Positions 17,579 through 27,069 of a stretch of 64,000 nt of DNA are shown one piece after another; position 1 is the first letter of the stretch, and every line of letters starts with the position of its first letter. The stretch comes from Flavobacterium endoglycinae. GTDB lineage: Bacteria > Bacteroidota > Bacteroidia > Flavobacteriales > Flavobacteriaceae. The notes beneath the pieces were generated by a model. It saw only the letters and a list, made by a program, of their open reading frames with translations, ran no database searches and was not told the origin of the DNA. A program made the position numbers and the translations under genes. The DNA is taken from NCBI RefSeq assembly GCF_017352115.1, contig NZ_CP071448.1, positions 1,258,501 through 1,322,500 of the forward strand, given 5' to 3'.

Positions 17579-17858
17579 TTTAACACATAGAAACATAGTT
17601 TTTTTATCTGTAAAAAAGGCGTTTCACTTGTTTAAATAAACATAGCAATGCTGGTAATCTTTGTGAACCCAAGTTGAAACTTTGGGCTATGTTTGCTTTG
17701 TTTGTGTACAAACATCTTTGCTAAGCTTTGCCAAATTTTGAAACTTTAACAAAGCTGTTAGCATGCGTTTTTTTTTAACATCCTGCTATGTGTGGAAACT
17801 AGTTCTTCTTAAAACTTTTTTCATCACTTAGAAAAAACCTATGTTTCTATGTGTTTAA
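17579..17858. repeat. AACACATAG palindromic repeat with an inner GCCCAAAG half-element
   Basis: The left arm TTTAACACATAGAAACATAG at 17579 has its inverse CTATGTTTCTATGTGTTTAA ending near 17858. Inside lie ggcgtttcact, a CCCAAGTTGAAACTTTGGG hairpin with CTATGTTTG (about 17668-17694), and CTATGTGTGGAAACT. This fills the gap between GH2 and GH43. Confidence 0.7.
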
Positions 17859-17861
17859 AAA

Positions 17862-19673
17862 TTATTTATTTAGTGCATTAATAACCTCAGTATTAATTTT
17901 ATTTACAGCTTTGAAATCCATTTTGTCTACTTTTCTATCGTAGGTCATGAAACCGTTTACTTCGCCTTCAACATCGGTTGTTTGGGTGTAAACTGCTGCC
18001 GAAAATCCAGTTTTGACGTAGTTCTTAAGGATTTGAGCATATTTAGTATATTCTGCAGTAACTTCTGCCTGATTTTTAAATTTGACGTAACCCCAATTGT
18101 CATTTGCTCTCCATAAATGTCCTTCTAAAGGAAGACCGATTCCGCCGTATTCGCCTAAAACGGTAACTCTTCTGGCATCATACAAATACATTTCTGGTCC
18201 AGGATAATTATGTAAATCTAAAATATCTCCGGTTTGGAAATGATTCCCTCCGCTTGAAGAATTCGTTAGTCGGCTTGGATCGTGATTTTTGGTCCATTCT
18301 GTAATTTCGACGGTTTTGAATTGCCCCCAAGCTTCGTTAAACGGAACCCAAACCACAATACTTGGATAGGAATACAAATGATCCATGATTTCTCTCCATT
18401 CTTTTTTATAGATTTCTTCTGATTTTGGCGAACGTTGTAATTCTGTTCCATCGAAGTATTTTTTGTTCTGCCAGATCGGCTGATCGTCTCCACTTGGCAT
18501 ATCCTGCCAAACCAAAATCCCTAACTGGTCGCAATGCGTGTACCAGCGTTCTGGTTCTACTTTTACGTGTTTACGAATCATATTAAAACCTAATTCTTTT
18601 GTTTTGATGATATCGTATTTTAAAGCTTCGTCAGTTGGTGCCGTATATAATCCGTCTGGCCACCAGCCTTGATCTAAAGGCCCGAATTGGAAATAGTCTT
18701 TGTTATTCAACTGCATTCTCATGATGCCGTTTTCGTCTCTTTTGGATGAGATTTTACGCATGGCGAAATAACTTTTCACCTCATCAACTATTTTATTTTT
18801 ACTGATTAATCGAACTTTTGTCTGGTACAAAAATGGATTTTCGGGACTCCATAATTTTGGTGTATTTAAAACAATATCATTGCTTTCGCCAACAACTGCT
18901 TTTTCTTTGGCAATTTCATTTCCATTATCAAAAACTGAAATTTCTACTACATCTCCTTTTTCTGCTCCAGACACATCTGCTTTTATGCTGATCGTATTTT
19001 GGTCGATATTGGGTGTGGTGTGTAATGAAGCAATACTTTTAGCATTAACCGGTTCAATCCAAACCGTCTGCCAGATTCCGGTAACTGGTGTGTACCAGAT
19101 TCCTTCTGGATTTTTAACTTGTTTTCCTCTTGGCTGAGGCCCATCGTTTGAAGGATCCCAAACTTTTACAACCAATTTCTGATTACTTCCTTTTTTGATA
19201 AAAGGTGTAATATCAAATGAAAATGGTGTGTATCCGCCAGTATGTGAACCAACTTTTATATCGTTAATAAAAACTTCTGTTTTCCAGTCAACTGCACCAA
19301 AATGCAAGAGGATATTTTTACCATTCCAGCCAGATTCAATCGAGAAATTAGTTTCGTACCAAAGTTCGTTTTTAGAACCTACTTCTTTCATAACACCAGA
19401 CAAACTGGATTCTGCTGCAAACGGAACCAAAATCTGCCCATCATATTTTGAAGGCGCTGTTTTTCCAAACTCTTGAATGGCATAATTCCATAATCCATTC
19501 AGGTTTTTCCATTGGCTTCGCTCCATAATCGGACGGGGATATTCAGGTAACGGTTTTTTCGCATCGACCTGTTCTGCCCATTTTGTTTTGATTTTATCTC
19601 CCTGCGGTTTCCATTGTGCATGAACCATACAGCTTAAAAAAAGTGCCGCTAAAACTGTAGTTTTTTTAATCAT
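17862..19673 (-). CDS. GH2 family glycoside hydrolase (beta-galactosidase-like)
   Basis: The signal peptide ends near SCMVHAQ (20). The 603-residue protein has the GH2 order: sugar-binding jelly roll (about 45-210, with GLWNYAIQ and HFGAVDWKTEVFIN), an immunoglobulin-like domain (about 210-310) and a TIM barrel with acid/base Glu447 in VPFNEAWGQ and nucleophile Glu508 in VLGEYGGIG. GH2 covers beta-galactosidases, beta-glucuronidases, beta-mannosidases and arabinopyranosidases. The short form without extra C-terminal domains does not decide between them. A location inside an arabinose- or xylose-type GH43 cluster suggests trimming of side chains. The gene is flanked by a terminator-like hairpin and repeats, so it may be its own transcription unit. 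Confidence 0.87.
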   Translation of the reverse strand: MIKKTTVLAALFLSCMVHAQWKPQGDKIKTKWAEQVDAKKPLPEYPRPIMERSQWKNLNGLWNYAIQEFGKTAPSKYDGQILVPFAAESSLSGVMKEVGSKNELWYETNFSIESGWNGKNILLHFGAVDWKTEVFINDIKVGSHTGGYTPFSFDITPFIKKGSNQKLVVKVWDPSNDGPQPRGKQVKNPEGIWYTPVTGIWQTVWIEPVNAKSIASLHTTPNIDQNTISIKADVSGAEKGDVVEISVFDNGNEIAKEKAVVGESNDIVLNTPKLWSPENPFLYQTKVRLISKNKIVDEVKSYFAMRKISSKRDENGIMRMQLNNKDYFQFGPLDQGWWPDGLYTAPTDEALKYDIIKTKELGFNMIRKHVKVEPERWYTHCDQLGILVWQDMPSGDDQPIWQNKKYFDGTELQRSPKSEEIYKKEWREIMDHLYSYPSIVVWVPFNEAWGQFKTVEITEWTKNHDPSRLTNSSSGGNHFQTGDILDLHNYPGPEMYLYDARRVTVLGEYGGIGLPLEGHLWRANDNWGYVKFKNQAEVTAEYTKYAQILKNYVKTGFSAAVYTQTTDVEGEVNGFMTYDRKVDKMDFKAVNKINTEVINALNK

Positions 19674-19738
19674 CTTTATTGTTTTTGTGCAGTAATTTTA
19701 CTCTCACTGCCATTTCTTTTTTGTTACTCATAAAACAA

Positions 19739-19770
19739 ATTACCAGGCAATATCCACAGTGCCTGGTAAT
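19739..19770 (-). terminator. Hairpin after the GH43-like gene at 19929-20969
   Basis: ATTACCAGGCA (19739-19749) pairs perfectly with TGCCTGGTAAT (19760-19770). On the minus strand it is followed by TTTGTTTTATG, a moderately T-rich tail. It separates the GH43-like gene from the GH2 gene. Confidence 0.65.
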
Positions 19771-19804
19771 TCTCAAACACTAACATTAACTAACCTTATT
19801 TTTT

Positions 19805-19925
19805 AGTTATGAGTTATGAATTAGAAGTTATGAGTTGGGTTATTAATTATTTTATTTCCGATTAAATAATCTTTGTTTTATTAACTCAAAAAACGTACGA
19901 CCTCAACTCATAACTCATAACTCAT
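19805..19925. repeat. Inverted repeat of the ATGAGTTATGAGTT family
   Basis: AGTTATGAGTTATGAATTAG and a further TTATGAGTTG (19805-19837) are inverted at 19902-19925 (CAACTCATAACTCATAACTC). The arms are themselves made of short tandem copies of ATGAGTT. It lies directly after the stop of the GH43-like gene. Confidence 0.7.
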
Positions 19926-19928
19926 ACT

Positions 19929-20969
19929 TTATAACTTTTTTGTAATACCGAATTTCTTTACCAGATTATCGTATTCTTTTTTAGAGATTGTAATCATACA
20001 GCCGTGACGTACTTTTTCTGGAAAACTGTATTTGTCCCAATCTGAGAAAAAGGTGTAGCCAGAGGCTTGAAACCAAGGTCCGTTTAGGTTATCTGCAATC
20101 GATAATCCGTATGAAACTCCTGGGTATTGTTCGTAATACATGTACCATATTTTATCATCTGGAGAAGGAATCAACATTGGCGCTTCTCTAAAGTTTGGAC
20201 TGATAGATTGCTGGGGCAAAGAATAAGGTCCTAAAAGGGATTTTGATTTGGCAATTCGGATGGTTTTTCCAGTTGTCCAATACAAAGTTGGATACGTTTC
20301 GTCTTTAATTACAGCGTAGTAAGAATCGCCGACTTTACGGATAAATACATCAATCGTTCCCATATCCCAATCGAATAAACGGTTTGGTGGTCCTTCAAAT
20401 GTTTTTAAATCTTTAGATAAAACATATAACGTTCGCTGACTTGCCCAATAACGTTCTCCGTCTTCTTTTGTTCCTTCTAAATGTGGTGTATGCCACGTCA
20501 TGATAAACTTTTGAGAAGGTTCATCATAATATAATTTTGGTGCTCCAATTCGCTGTAAAGCGTTTGAATAATCGGGTGTACTTTTTAAATCGGGTGTATA
20601 ATCGGAATGTTTTTTCCAAGTAATTAAATCGTCTGAAACCCAGATATTGATACTTTTTGCATCATCGCTTGTATTTCCTGCGATGTAATATTTTCCGTCT
20701 GGTCCTTTGCAGATATCCGGATGTCCTTTGTATTCTTCAAAAACGCGTTTTCCGCTGTTGAGGTTTTCCCAATGAAGACCATCTAAACTAACCGAATAAT
20801 ACAATCGGCCGTAATCATTGTGCGTCATGTGCGCAAAAAGATAGGCTTCATTTTTTGGTTTTCCATTTCCTTTTACTTGTCCCGGCGGATCTGGTTGTTG
20901 TGCTTTCGCAGAAAATCCGATCACGATTGCTGTTATTAAAAGGAGTTTTTTTATGGTGTTTTTTTTCAT
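19929..20969 (-). CDS. GH43-like five-bladed propeller glycosidase
   Basis: The ATG at 20969 gives MKKNTIKKLLLITAIVIGFSAKAQ, a signal peptide. An in-frame upstream extension to 21032 runs into an intergenic repeat and is unlikely to be translated. The 346-residue protein has propeller-type repeats (YYSVSLDGLHWE, WVSDDLITWKKH, YVLSKDLKTFEGP) and acidic residues in the GH43 positions: Asp in KGHPDICKGPDGKYY, Asp in GTIDVFIRK and Glu in FREAPML. Clan GH-F/GH-J proteins of this kind hydrolyse arabinosides, xylosides or fructosides. It belongs to the minus-strand SusCD locus. The exact family is less certain than for the other two GH43 genes. Confidence 0.75.
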   Translation of the reverse strand: MKKNTIKKLLLITAIVIGFSAKAQQPDPPGQVKGNGKPKNEAYLFAHMTHNDYGRLYYSVSLDGLHWENLNSGKRVFEEYKGHPDICKGPDGKYYIAGNTSDDAKSINIWVSDDLITWKKHSDYTPDLKSTPDYSNALQRIGAPKLYYDEPSQKFIMTWHTPHLEGTKEDGERYWASQRTLYVLSKDLKTFEGPPNRLFDWDMGTIDVFIRKVGDSYYAVIKDETYPTLYWTTGKTIRIAKSKSLLGPYSLPQQSISPNFREAPMLIPSPDDKIWYMYYEQYPGVSYGLSIADNLNGPWFQASGYTFFSDWDKYSFPEKVRHGCMITISKKEYDNLVKKFGITKKL

Positions 20970-21024
20970 GTTGCTTGGTATTAAAATGTTGCCACTAATT
21001 CCACTAATTTTCACTACTTTTTTA

Positions 21025-21209
21025 TTTGCCACAGATTAAAAGGATTAAAAATGATTTTTTTCTGCTGCAACATAAAACATAGCCCAAGGTTGAAACCTTG
21101 GGTACGCAATGAATTTCCGCACGCCGTGTTCCCAAGGTTGAAACCTTGGGCTATGTTTGAAAAAAATCATTTTAATCTATGAATCCCGATAGCTATCGAA
21201 TGTGGCAAA
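21025..21209. repeat. Nested repeat: TTTGCCACAGATTAAA arms around a GCCCAAGG double palindrome
   Basis: The outer arms TTTGCCACAGATTAAAAGG (21025) and TTTAATCT...TGTGGCAAA (ending 21209) enclose an 84-bp element (21075-21158). Its ends are AAACATAGCCCAAGG and CCTTGGGCTATGTTT, and each end carries a CCCAAGGTTGAAACCTTGGG hairpin. A second copy of the inner element lies inverted at 41446-41527. The region holds no gene. Confidence 0.8.
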
Positions 21210-21245
21210 ATAATTTTCTAATTATCAAATTGACACATTCTCTAA

Positions 21246-22418
21246 TTAACTTTTATTCGCCTCAGCTGTCATTTTTTTAATGAAATCAGTTTCAGCTTTG
21301 ATGTATGGTGTTCCGTCTGTATGAAGTACTTCGTGGAACCATACTTTTGGTTCTGCTGTATAGGTTTTAGTCCAGCTGTCCCAAGCGTATTTGGTTTGTG
21401 TTTTTCCGTCCACAAATCCCCAATTGATCATACCCACATTGTATTTTCTGGCAATTGATAAAAATCCTTCGAAAGTACTTCCGTTTGGTCTTGCCATGTA
21501 TTCTGTACACAACAATGGTTTTCCGTAACGCTGTAATTGTTTGATTACTTTTTCGAAATCTGCTGGTGTGTTGTAATTGTGGAAGGAAACAATATCTGAT
21601 TGTTCGATCTGCATTTTGTGCATTGGTGCCATTTTAGCTTCGTCACTCCAATCGCCAACCCAAACTCCAGAAGTTAATGGCTGCGATGGATTGCTTTCTC
21701 TCGCCCATCCAAAAGCATCTTTTAAAAGAGGCAGAACCAAATCGACTTTGTTTTTAATTTCTACTTTTTCGTAAGATGGCCCCGTCATGTTGTCTGGTTC
21801 GTTCCAAACATCCCATCCTAAAATACGGTTATCGTCTTTGAATTTTGCTACAGTTTCTTTTACGTATTTTTCTAAACGAGGATATTGTGTTTTATCCTGA
21901 AGCACTTTTTGCCCCGGACTTTGAACCCATCCTGAATTGTGTGTATGCGGTTTGGGAGCGCGTTGTTTTCCTAAAGCAGGAAACGGATCCCAGCAAGAAT
22001 CAAATAAAACAAAAAGTATTTTAATGTGGTGTTTATCAGCAATTCCTAAAAAAGTATCCATGCGCTTGTAAAGTCCCTCTGCATCTTGCTGGTGCAATAA
22101 ATCGTGCAAATACACACGCATTACATTCATCCCAAGACCTTCTGCCCAGCCCAATTCCTGATCGATTCTTTTTGGATCAAAAGTATCTTCCTGCCACATC
22201 TCTAATTGATTTATAGCTGTGCTAGGAGAATAATTCGCGCCTACTAACCAAGGTTGTGCTGCATACCATTTATTGGCCTGATCTTTTGTCCAAATTTCTC
22301 TTTTTTCTACTGAAGCGGTTTCACTTTTCTTGTCTTCGGGATTACTTTTTTTGTTGTTGCAGCTAAGCAATACCAGCCCTGCTAACATAAATGTCAGACA
22401 CAATTTTACCTTTCTCAT
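21246..22418 (-). CDS. GH5-like (clan GH-A) endo-glycosidase lipoprotein
   Basis: The start MRKVKLCLTFMLAGLVLLSC is a lipoprotein signal. The 390-residue protein is a clan A barrel with acid/base Glu207 in WDVWNEPDN and nucleophile Glu306 in LLCTEYMARP, plus GANYSPSTAINQLEMW at the start of the barrel. Similar proteins are annotated as cellulase-family hydrolases or 1,4-beta-xylanases. As the first enzyme after SusD it is the best candidate for a backbone-cutting enzyme of this locus. It is separated from susD by an 11-bp stem-loop that may lower its expression. The family within clan A was not settled. Confidence 0.83.
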   Translation of the reverse strand: MRKVKLCLTFMLAGLVLLSCNNKKSNPEDKKSETASVEKREIWTKDQANKWYAAQPWLVGANYSPSTAINQLEMWQEDTFDPKRIDQELGWAEGLGMNVMRVYLHDLLHQQDAEGLYKRMDTFLGIADKHHIKILFVLFDSCWDPFPALGKQRAPKPHTHNSGWVQSPGQKVLQDKTQYPRLEKYVKETVAKFKDDNRILGWDVWNEPDNMTGPSYEKVEIKNKVDLVLPLLKDAFGWARESNPSQPLTSGVWVGDWSDEAKMAPMHKMQIEQSDIVSFHNYNTPADFEKVIKQLQRYGKPLLCTEYMARPNGSTFEGFLSIARKYNVGMINWGFVDGKTQTKYAWDSWTKTYTAEPKVWFHEVLHTDGTPYIKAETDFIKKMTAEANKS

Positions 22419-22461
22419 TATAAATGTTGTTTATATTATGAACAATTGTTCTTTTATGATA

Positions 22462-22490
22462 AGGGAATCAGATTGATCGTCTGATTCCCT
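22462..22490 (-). terminator. Stem-loop between susD and the GH5-like gene
   Basis: AGGGAATCAGA (22462-22472) and TCTGATTCCCT (22480-22490) form a perfect 11-bp stem with a 7-nt loop, 11 bp after the susD stop. No clear T run follows on the minus strand, so partial termination or mRNA end protection is as likely as full termination. Confidence 0.7.
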
Positions 22491-22501
22491 AAAAATTAAT
22501 T

Positions 22502-24025
22502 TTAATATCCAGAATTTTGATCCAGATTTGGATTATTGTCTACGTCAACTTGTGGAATTGGCATTCTGTGATTTTTCCCTACTGTAAAGTTTTTAAAGTC
22601 AGGATCACGAAGTGCAATTTTATCAACAGAAGCTTGAGAGTTTAAATCTCCCCAACGTTTTAAATCTTCCCAACGCACACTTTCGCCACATAATTCTAAA
22701 ACTCTTTCCATTTTTAAACGTTCTAAGAATTTATCGTGGTCGGTTCCAATTTCTGGGTGAGCAGTTGCTAATGTGTTCATATTCACACGGGCTCTTACCA
22801 TATCAACATATTGGTAAGCATCTGATGTTTTTCCTAATTCGTTTAAAACTTCGGCGTAACGCAATAAAATATCAGCGTAACGAACTAATCTATAGTTTAC
22901 CTGGCTGTAGTAATCTTCATTATTTCTGTAATAATCACGGCTTCCTTTTCTAAACCATGCTTCGTTGTTATTCCATTCCCAGTTTCTATCGTATGTTTTA
23001 TCTCCAAAATCAGCTAATAAATCAGGATAGTACAAAGTCCATCTTAAACGAGTATCTAGGTTACCATCTTTGTTTTTCTCTTCTTTGAAAGCATTTACTA
23101 ACCAAAAACGAGCTTGTCCGTCTGACCATCCAATTCCTCTTGGTGCAAAAAACTGACAACGGTTACTGGAAACTGCTGCATTTTGATCTTCTCCAGTTCC
23201 TCCTTTTCTTTGATCTCCAAATTGAATTTCAAAAACTGATTCGCTGTTGTTTTCATTTACATCTGTAAAATTGTCTCTGTAATTAGACACTAAACTGTAC
23301 TTCGCTCCTGCTCCTGTAATTAAATATTCCAGAGCGCCTTTTGCTTCTGTCCATTTGTGCTGCTGCATATATACTTTTGCCATAAAAGCTTTTGCGGCAC
23401 CTTTATCAGGTCTTCCCAATTGGTCAGCTGACCAGCTGCCAGGTAAATCTTCATACGATTCATTTAAGTCTTTTTCGATTTGAGCCCAGATTTCAGTTAC
23501 TTTTTTCTGCTGAGGTAAATCTGCTGGTGTAGACGGATCTAAAACCAGTGGAATATCTTCCCAGATTACTGCTGCATAATAGTAATGTAAGGCTCTGAAA
23601 AACTTTGCTTGAGCAATGATTTTCTTTTTATCATCTTCATTTTGAAAAGTGATATTCGGCACATTTGCTAAAACCTGATTACATCTAAAAATCGCTTTGT
23701 AAGTATCTCTCCACGTTACTGCGTTTCCTTCCCAGAAATTATAATTGATGTAATTGAATCTTGTCCAGTCTGCTAATTCTGTCCACGGACTTACGCTATA
23801 TCCTTCATCAGAAGTTAGGTCTAAGCGAAAATACATCCATCTTGCCCACAAACCATCTTTGTAAAACATGGCATAAATTGAATTAACACCAGATTGTGCA
23901 TCACTTTCTGTTTTCCAATACTGATCTGTTGTGATATCATTTGGGCTGTTTAAGTCTAATTCATTTTCACAAGCTGTAAAAACAAGACCTAAAAAAGCTG
24001 CGGTTATTATTATTATTTTTTTCAT
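22502..24025 (-). CDS. SusD/RagB family outer-membrane glycan-binding lipoprotein
   Basis: The lipoprotein signal ends in GLVFTAC, followed by ENELDLNSPNDITTDQYW, a typical SusD start. The 507-residue protein has the SusD helical repeats (QAKFFRALHYYYAAVIWEDIPLV, GAAKAFMAKVYMQQHKW) and the C-terminal YAEVLNELGKTSDAYQYVDMVRARV and RLKMERVLELCGESVRWEDL segments of RagB/SusD. It caps the SusC barrel and binds oligosaccharide. It starts 17 bp after susC stops, so the pair is translated from one message. Confidence 0.96.
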   Translation of the reverse strand: MKKIIIITAAFLGLVFTACENELDLNSPNDITTDQYWKTESDAQSGVNSIYAMFYKDGLWARWMYFRLDLTSDEGYSVSPWTELADWTRFNYINYNFWEGNAVTWRDTYKAIFRCNQVLANVPNITFQNEDDKKKIIAQAKFFRALHYYYAAVIWEDIPLVLDPSTPADLPQQKKVTEIWAQIEKDLNESYEDLPGSWSADQLGRPDKGAAKAFMAKVYMQQHKWTEAKGALEYLITGAGAKYSLVSNYRDNFTDVNENNSESVFEIQFGDQRKGGTGEDQNAAVSSNRCQFFAPRGIGWSDGQARFWLVNAFKEEKNKDGNLDTRLRWTLYYPDLLADFGDKTYDRNWEWNNNEAWFRKGSRDYYRNNEDYYSQVNYRLVRYADILLRYAEVLNELGKTSDAYQYVDMVRARVNMNTLATAHPEIGTDHDKFLERLKMERVLELCGESVRWEDLKRWGDLNSQASVDKIALRDPDFKNFTVGKNHRMPIPQVDVDNNPNLDQNSGY

Positions 24026-24042
24026 TATGCTGTTTTTTAAAA

Positions 24043-27000
24043 TTAAAAGCTAAAGTCAACACCAAAAGAATAGGTCTTAAGATTTGGGAAGGCACCATTA
24101 TCAAAGCCTCTTTCAAAAATATTACTGTTTGTAAATTCAGGATCTAAACCTTTATATTTCGTGATCGTAATAATATTTTGTGCTGAAAGGCTTAATCTTA
24201 CTCTCGAAATACCTGAGTTTTTCAACACTGTTTCTGGTAAGTTATATCCAAATCCAATGTATTTAAGTCTAATGAAATCTCCATTTTCTAAGAAACGGTC
24301 GCTGTCTCCTCTTGAATTTAAAGTAGAACCTTTTGTAACTCTAGGAAAATCAGTATTTGGATTTTCTGGTGTCCAAGGCTGAATCCCTCTTCTGTAGTTA
24401 CTGTTGTCATCAAAACGATCCACAACACTTCTAAATCCGTTATAAACAGTAGCTCCATGAGAAGCAATCCAGTTCATAGAAAAATCAAAACCTTTGTATT
24501 CTGCTCCTGCGTTGAATCCCATTTCAAATTCAGGCCAAGGACTTCCTACAATATCTTTATCAGCACTTGTAATTTGTCCGTCGCCGTTAACATCTTTAAA
24601 ACGAATATCACCCGGTACAGCATTTGGCATAATTACCTTTCCTTCTGCATTTTTGTAGTTGTTGATTTCTTGCTGGTTTTGGAACAATCCATCAGTTTGC
24701 AACACATACCACATTCCTACTGGCATTCCTGCTCTAGTAATGGTATTTCCTGAAATATTTTCATTTTGTCCGTTACCTAATGAAACGAGTTTGTTGTTAA
24801 TTTTTGTAAAGTTTACAGAAGCATTAAATGAGAAATCATTGATTTTTTTGCTATAAGCCAATTCAATTTCAAAACCTTTATTTTCAACTGTTGCCGCATT
24901 CGAAATTGGATTTCCTCCATCGTTTCCAGTCGTTAATAAAATTGGGAAACCAAATAATACATCTTCTGTACGAGCGATAAAATAATCGGCAGTAAGACGA
25001 AGATCATTATTTAAAACGCCAAGATCTAAACCAAAGTTGGTTTGTTTCAATTTCTCCCAACGCAATTGCTCATTTGATAATTTTACCTGAGCTGCAGAAG
25101 GATATAACGTTTGGTCTTTACCTAATACAATTTGTCCGAAATTGTTAACAAAGCTTTTGTATTCGTAATTTCCAATATTACCAGAACCTAATTCACCATA
25201 ACTTGCTCTTAATTTTAAATCTTTAATAAACTGAGATTTAAAGAACGATTCGTTGCTTACTCTCCATCCTGCAGAAAGAGAAGGGAAATTCCCCCATTTG
25301 TTTGCATCACTGAATCTTGATGAACCATCGCGTCTTAAAACAGCATTAAACAAATAACGGTTATCATAATTGTATTCTATTCTTCCTAAATAAGAAGCAA
25401 GTGCCGCTTCGTTAATATAACCTCCAACAACCGGCGAATTTCCTTGGTTTAAAACCTCATAATATTGCCCTGTTCCTGAATTGATTGGAAGATTTCTCTT
25501 TTCTCCGTAAATAATGTCATATTTATCTTTTTGGAAAGTCTGACCTACTAAAACCGTAACATCATGTTTTCCAAATTCTTTTTTGAAAGTCAATGTATTT
25601 TCAAATAACATTGTTTCAGATCTTGCTTTGTTTTGATTGGTAATAGATGGATCTATAGGCTGGTTTAATGTCCAGTTACCCACTTTTCTCATGTATTTAT
25701 ACGAATCAAAACTAGTTTCATATCCAAAGTTGAAACGGTATTTTAACCATGGAGCAAATTTTAATTCAGACCAGATATTTCCTCTAATTCTGAAATTTTG
25801 ATTGATTGTATTTGAAAAATCAGCAAGTGCCAGAGGATTGGTACCAAATGTATCGGCAACACCTTGTTTTCCGTAACCATATCCACCTGGATTAGACGGA
25901 TCGTAAAGCGGAATGGTTGGTGTCATTCTGTACACATCAATAATTGGCGCTCCAGACATTTCATCTGTTTTTGCATTACTAATTGCTAAGTTTTCTCCAA
26001 TGCTGAAAATTCCTTTTGTACCGCTTGAATTTACACGAAATGAAATTCTGTCGAAATCTGTTCCTACCACGGTTCCTTCATTTCCAAAATAATTTCCAGA
26101 CATGAAAAAGGATGAATTTTCACTTCCTCCAGAAAAACTCGCATTATAATCCTGCATCATTCCAGTTTTAAAAACCGCATCCTGCCAGTCTGTATCGACA
26201 GCCATATTTAGGTTTTGTCTTGGAAGTCCTGCATTATCATACGCCATGTTGTTGTATTTTGCAAACTCTTCAGTTCCCATTAAATCGTAACGAGGCATAA
26301 CTGTAAAACTGCTTTTTGCAGAAACTTCTATCTTAAGCGGTCCTTTTTTACCTTTTTTAGTCGTAATGATGATGACACCATTTGCTGCTCTGGAACCATA
26401 AATTGCCGCTGCAGAGGCATCTTTTAAAACCTGAATGCTTTCGATATCATTTGGGTTAAAATCTCTATTCCCACTAGTCACAATACCATCAATAACATAT
26501 AATGGATTTGTATTTTGAAGATTTTTAAGTCCGCGGATTTCAACACTCGCTTCTTGTCCAGGGCGTCCACCGCCTCGAACTTTAACTCCGGTAACCAAAC
26601 CCTGAAGTCCGTCGGCCACTGTTGTAACCTGACGTTTTTGGATTTCTTCGGCTTTTACTAAAGAAACCGCACCTGTAAGGTCTTTTTTCTGTTGAGAACC
26701 GTAACCTACTACCACTATCTCATCTAGTTTCATAGCGTCTTCGGCCAATACGGCATCTACAGTTGTTTTATTGTTAATCGCAATTTCTGTAGTTTTAAAT
26801 CCCTGTGAGCTAAAAACCAGCGTTTGATTGGCTCCTGCTGTAATTTTATATCTTCCGTCAAAATCGGTAACGGCACCTGTTTTAGTGTCTTTAACAAGTA
26901 CATTGGCAAACGGAATTGGTTCTCCTGTTGCAGAAGCCACTTTTCCCGTTATGGTTATTTGCTGTGCGTACGTTTGTTGTAGTAATAAACTAAAGAAAAA

Positions 27001-27048
27001 CAAGAGGCAATATCTCTTCTTTAAAATTTGAGTGAACTTTGTTTTCAT
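24043..27048 (-). CDS. SusC/RagA family TonB-dependent outer-membrane transporter
   Basis: The 1001-residue protein has a signal peptide (ending near LLLQQTYAQ), a CarboxypepD_reg-like domain (about 30-110, ITGKVASATGEPIPFANVLV), the SusC linker LDEIVVVGYGSQQKKDLTGAV, a plug (about 115-235, with PLYVIDGI and DASAAAIYGSRAANGVIIITTKKGKKG) and a beta-barrel ending in aromatic YSFGVDFSF. It imports oligosaccharides with TonB energy, paired with SusD. It lacks an N-terminal STN domain, so anti-sigma control is unlikely; the divergent hybrid two-component regulator is the expected control. It heads the operon. Confidence 0.96.
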   Translation of the reverse strand: MKTKFTQILKKRYCLLFFFSLLLQQTYAQQITITGKVASATGEPIPFANVLVKDTKTGAVTDFDGRYKITAGANQTLVFSSQGFKTTEIAINNKTTVDAVLAEDAMKLDEIVVVGYGSQQKKDLTGAVSLVKAEEIQKRQVTTVADGLQGLVTGVKVRGGGRPGQEASVEIRGLKNLQNTNPLYVIDGIVTSGNRDFNPNDIESIQVLKDASAAAIYGSRAANGVIIITTKKGKKGPLKIEVSAKSSFTVMPRYDLMGTEEFAKYNNMAYDNAGLPRQNLNMAVDTDWQDAVFKTGMMQDYNASFSGGSENSSFFMSGNYFGNEGTVVGTDFDRISFRVNSSGTKGIFSIGENLAISNAKTDEMSGAPIIDVYRMTPTIPLYDPSNPGGYGYGKQGVADTFGTNPLALADFSNTINQNFRIRGNIWSELKFAPWLKYRFNFGYETSFDSYKYMRKVGNWTLNQPIDPSITNQNKARSETMLFENTLTFKKEFGKHDVTVLVGQTFQKDKYDIIYGEKRNLPINSGTGQYYEVLNQGNSPVVGGYINEAALASYLGRIEYNYDNRYLFNAVLRRDGSSRFSDANKWGNFPSLSAGWRVSNESFFKSQFIKDLKLRASYGELGSGNIGNYEYKSFVNNFGQIVLGKDQTLYPSAAQVKLSNEQLRWEKLKQTNFGLDLGVLNNDLRLTADYFIARTEDVLFGFPILLTTGNDGGNPISNAATVENKGFEIELAYSKKINDFSFNASVNFTKINNKLVSLGNGQNENISGNTITRAGMPVGMWYVLQTDGLFQNQQEINNYKNAEGKVIMPNAVPGDIRFKDVNGDGQITSADKDIVGSPWPEFEMGFNAGAEYKGFDFSMNWIASHGATVYNGFRSVVDRFDDNSNYRRGIQPWTPENPNTDFPRVTKGSTLNSRGDSDRFLENGDFIRLKYIGFGYNLPETVLKNSGISRVRLSLSAQNIITITKYKGLDPEFTNSNIFERGFDNGAFPNLKTYSFGVDFSF

Positions 27049-27069
27049 TGATTTTTCATTTTAGATAGT

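Noticed and set aside
20970..21032. N-terminal extension of the GH43-like protein at 19929
   Set aside because: The extension precedes a good signal peptide, has no signal character itself, and its DNA runs into a repeat arm; the ATG at 20969 is preferred.
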